Positions 37,741-38,388 of a DNA stretch of 38,388 nt are shown in pieces. This DNA is from Marinilabiliaceae bacterium. Lineage in GTDB: Bacteria; Bacteroidota; Bacteroidia; Bacteroidales; Marinilabiliaceae. The translations under genes were made by a program, and so were the position numbers. Numbering within the stretch: the stretch's first letter is position 1; each line of letters opens with the position of its first letter. The notes below the pieces were generated by a model. The model was not told where the DNA came from. It worked only from the letters and a program-made list of their open reading frames with translations, and did not search any database. The stretch lies in the NCBI GenBank assembly GCA_016933045.1, contig JAFGBR010000024.1, positions 1 through 38,388 of the forward strand, in the 5' to 3' direction.

Positions 37741-38171
37741 AAATGAAATCATTTAAAGAGTTTATAAGTTTGTTTAGGCAGCCTGTTACTCTACACGAGG
37801 CTGAAGACATTATTAACTTAGTGACAACTAAAAGTATCAGTTTTGATGAAATGCCAATATTCATAGATACTTTTAAAGTAGAATTGGCAGAGTCTTTGAC
37901 AATAATGAATGATGCTAGAGGATTAGTATTAGAATTTTATAACCTTGTAGATAAGATTGGGTTTTTAAACTATTTAGCTGAAGAAATGGTATTTAAAGCG
38001 TCTATAGACCAAACTTCACGAGATAATATTTTCCTGACTGTTTTTGAACCTAAGAGCTATAAAGGAATCTCAAAAATAGAACTTATATCAAGAGAAGAAA
38101 TTGATTATCACAACATCCAAATGAAAGAAATTGAAGCTGTTAGCATTGTGATTAATTGTAATGTAAATTAA
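37737..38171 (+). CDS. Small cytoplasmic protein, candidate immunity protein
   Basis: The 144-residue product has no signal peptide and is rich in acidic residues and helices in its first half (LHEAEDIINLVTTKS, IFIDTFKVELAE), with a few strands near the end (IEAVSIVINCNVN). The start ATG overlaps the stop of the TANFOR gene as ATGA, so translation is coupled. A small leaderless gene placed directly after the variable end of a large secreted protein is the usual position of an immunity gene in polymorphic toxin systems. I recognise no named immunity family. The DNA is AT-rich like the toxin tip, consistent with the two moving together. Immunity is inferred from position only. Confidence 0.75.
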   Translation: MKMKSFKEFISLFRQPVTLHEAEDIINLVTTKSISFDEMPIFIDTFKVELAESLTIMNDARGLVLEFYNLVDKIGFLNYLAEEMVFKASIDQTSRDNIFLTVFEPKSYKGISKIELISREEIDYHNIQMKEIEAVSIVINCNVN

Positions 38172-38371
38172 TACAGCCCAGCCAATCTAAGCAGTTCATC
38201 GAGTTCTTTATCAGAAATGCTTTCCTTGTCGGATTTATCGTAAATGGAGAGCAGGTAAACGTGTTCTTCAACTACTTTAACGCAAGTAATAACACGGCCC
38301 CCCATCTGGCGCAAGCGTCCGCTTGTGCCTATCGAGTACTTACGATTATCATAATCAAAAATAATAATTTT
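38168..38371 (-). pseudogene. RelE-like toxin remnant, 5' part lost
   Basis: The last 67 codons of a minus-strand frame read ...GGRVITCVKVVEEHVYLL, then SIYDKSDKESISDKELDELL, a close fit to the C-terminal half of RelE/HigB-type mRNA interferases (strand pair plus terminal helix). An in-frame TGA at 38372-38374 closes the frame upstream, and the only internal ATG lies too late to give a whole protein. The region just 5' of the conserved part is a REP-like palindrome, so the gene seems to have been broken there. The stop overlaps the convergent candidate immunity gene by 4 bases. No antitoxin is visible within the window. Confidence 0.65.
38308..38329. repeat. REP-like palindrome within the RelE remnant
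   Basis: GGCGCAAGCG (38308-38317) pairs with CGCTTGTGCC (38320-38329) around two bases, with a single wobble mismatch. It shares the GCTTGTGCC arm with the palindrome at 33095-33121. It falls exactly where the RelE-like frame loses family resemblance, which suggests insertion of a mobile REP element. Confidence 0.65.
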
Positions 38372-38388
38372 TCACATAAATTAAATTG

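Overview
The window looks like chromosome of an anaerobic, fermentative member of the Bacteroidota (Bacteroidales/Marinilabiliales type). The reasons are AT-rich DNA without clear Shine-Dalgarno sites, a T9SS type A-like sorting tail, SprB-like repeats, a TANFOR-type domain, and an oxygen-sensitive NAD-linked [FeFe]-hydrogenase. I could not run searches, so family names rest on motifs read by eye. No tRNA, rRNA or CRISPR was seen.

Region 1 (1-2852). A secreted InlB-type repeat protein (minus strand) is cut by the left edge. A 350-base spacer with a strong hairpin and then mscL follow. A near-ideal terminator at 2799-2832 closes the next operon.

Region 2 (2853-14526, all minus strand) is a hydrogen-metabolism locus. 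At its 3' end lie hydC, hydA and hydB, encoding a trimeric, probably electron-bifurcating [FeFe]-hydrogenase that couples NADH and ferredoxin oxidation to H2. A small thioredoxin-like ferredoxin precedes them. Upstream are only signalling-type genes: two HydS-like proteins with degenerate H-cluster domains (one with a PAS domain), a SpoIIE-like phosphatase, an RsbW-like kinase/ATPase, a second stand-alone HATPase, two DRTGG-like proteins and a PHP-domain protein. The likely logic is that HydS proteins sense H2 or redox state and pass the signal through phosphatase/kinase partner switching to hydrogenase expression or activity. No STAS anti-anti-sigma factor or sigma factor is present.

Region 3 (14576-16168, minus) is a secreted protein of unknown function, divergent from region 4.

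Region 4 (16351-38171, all plus strand) is a tightly packed run of seven genes, six of them with signal peptides: a small helical protein, a 1504-residue protein of unknown function, a fibronectin type III protein, a 2508-residue SprB-repeat protein with a T9SS sorting tail, an outer-membrane beta-barrel, and a 1517-residue TANFOR/FN3/metzincin-like protein. The last has a variable-looking C-terminal tip and is followed, with an ATGA overlap, by a small leaderless protein. I read this as a candidate surface-assembled polymorphic toxin-delivery system with its immunity gene. It is the most interesting part of the window.

Region 5 (38168-38388) holds a broken RelE-like toxin gene carrying a REP-type palindrome. 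Related palindromes lie just upstream of the TANFOR gene.
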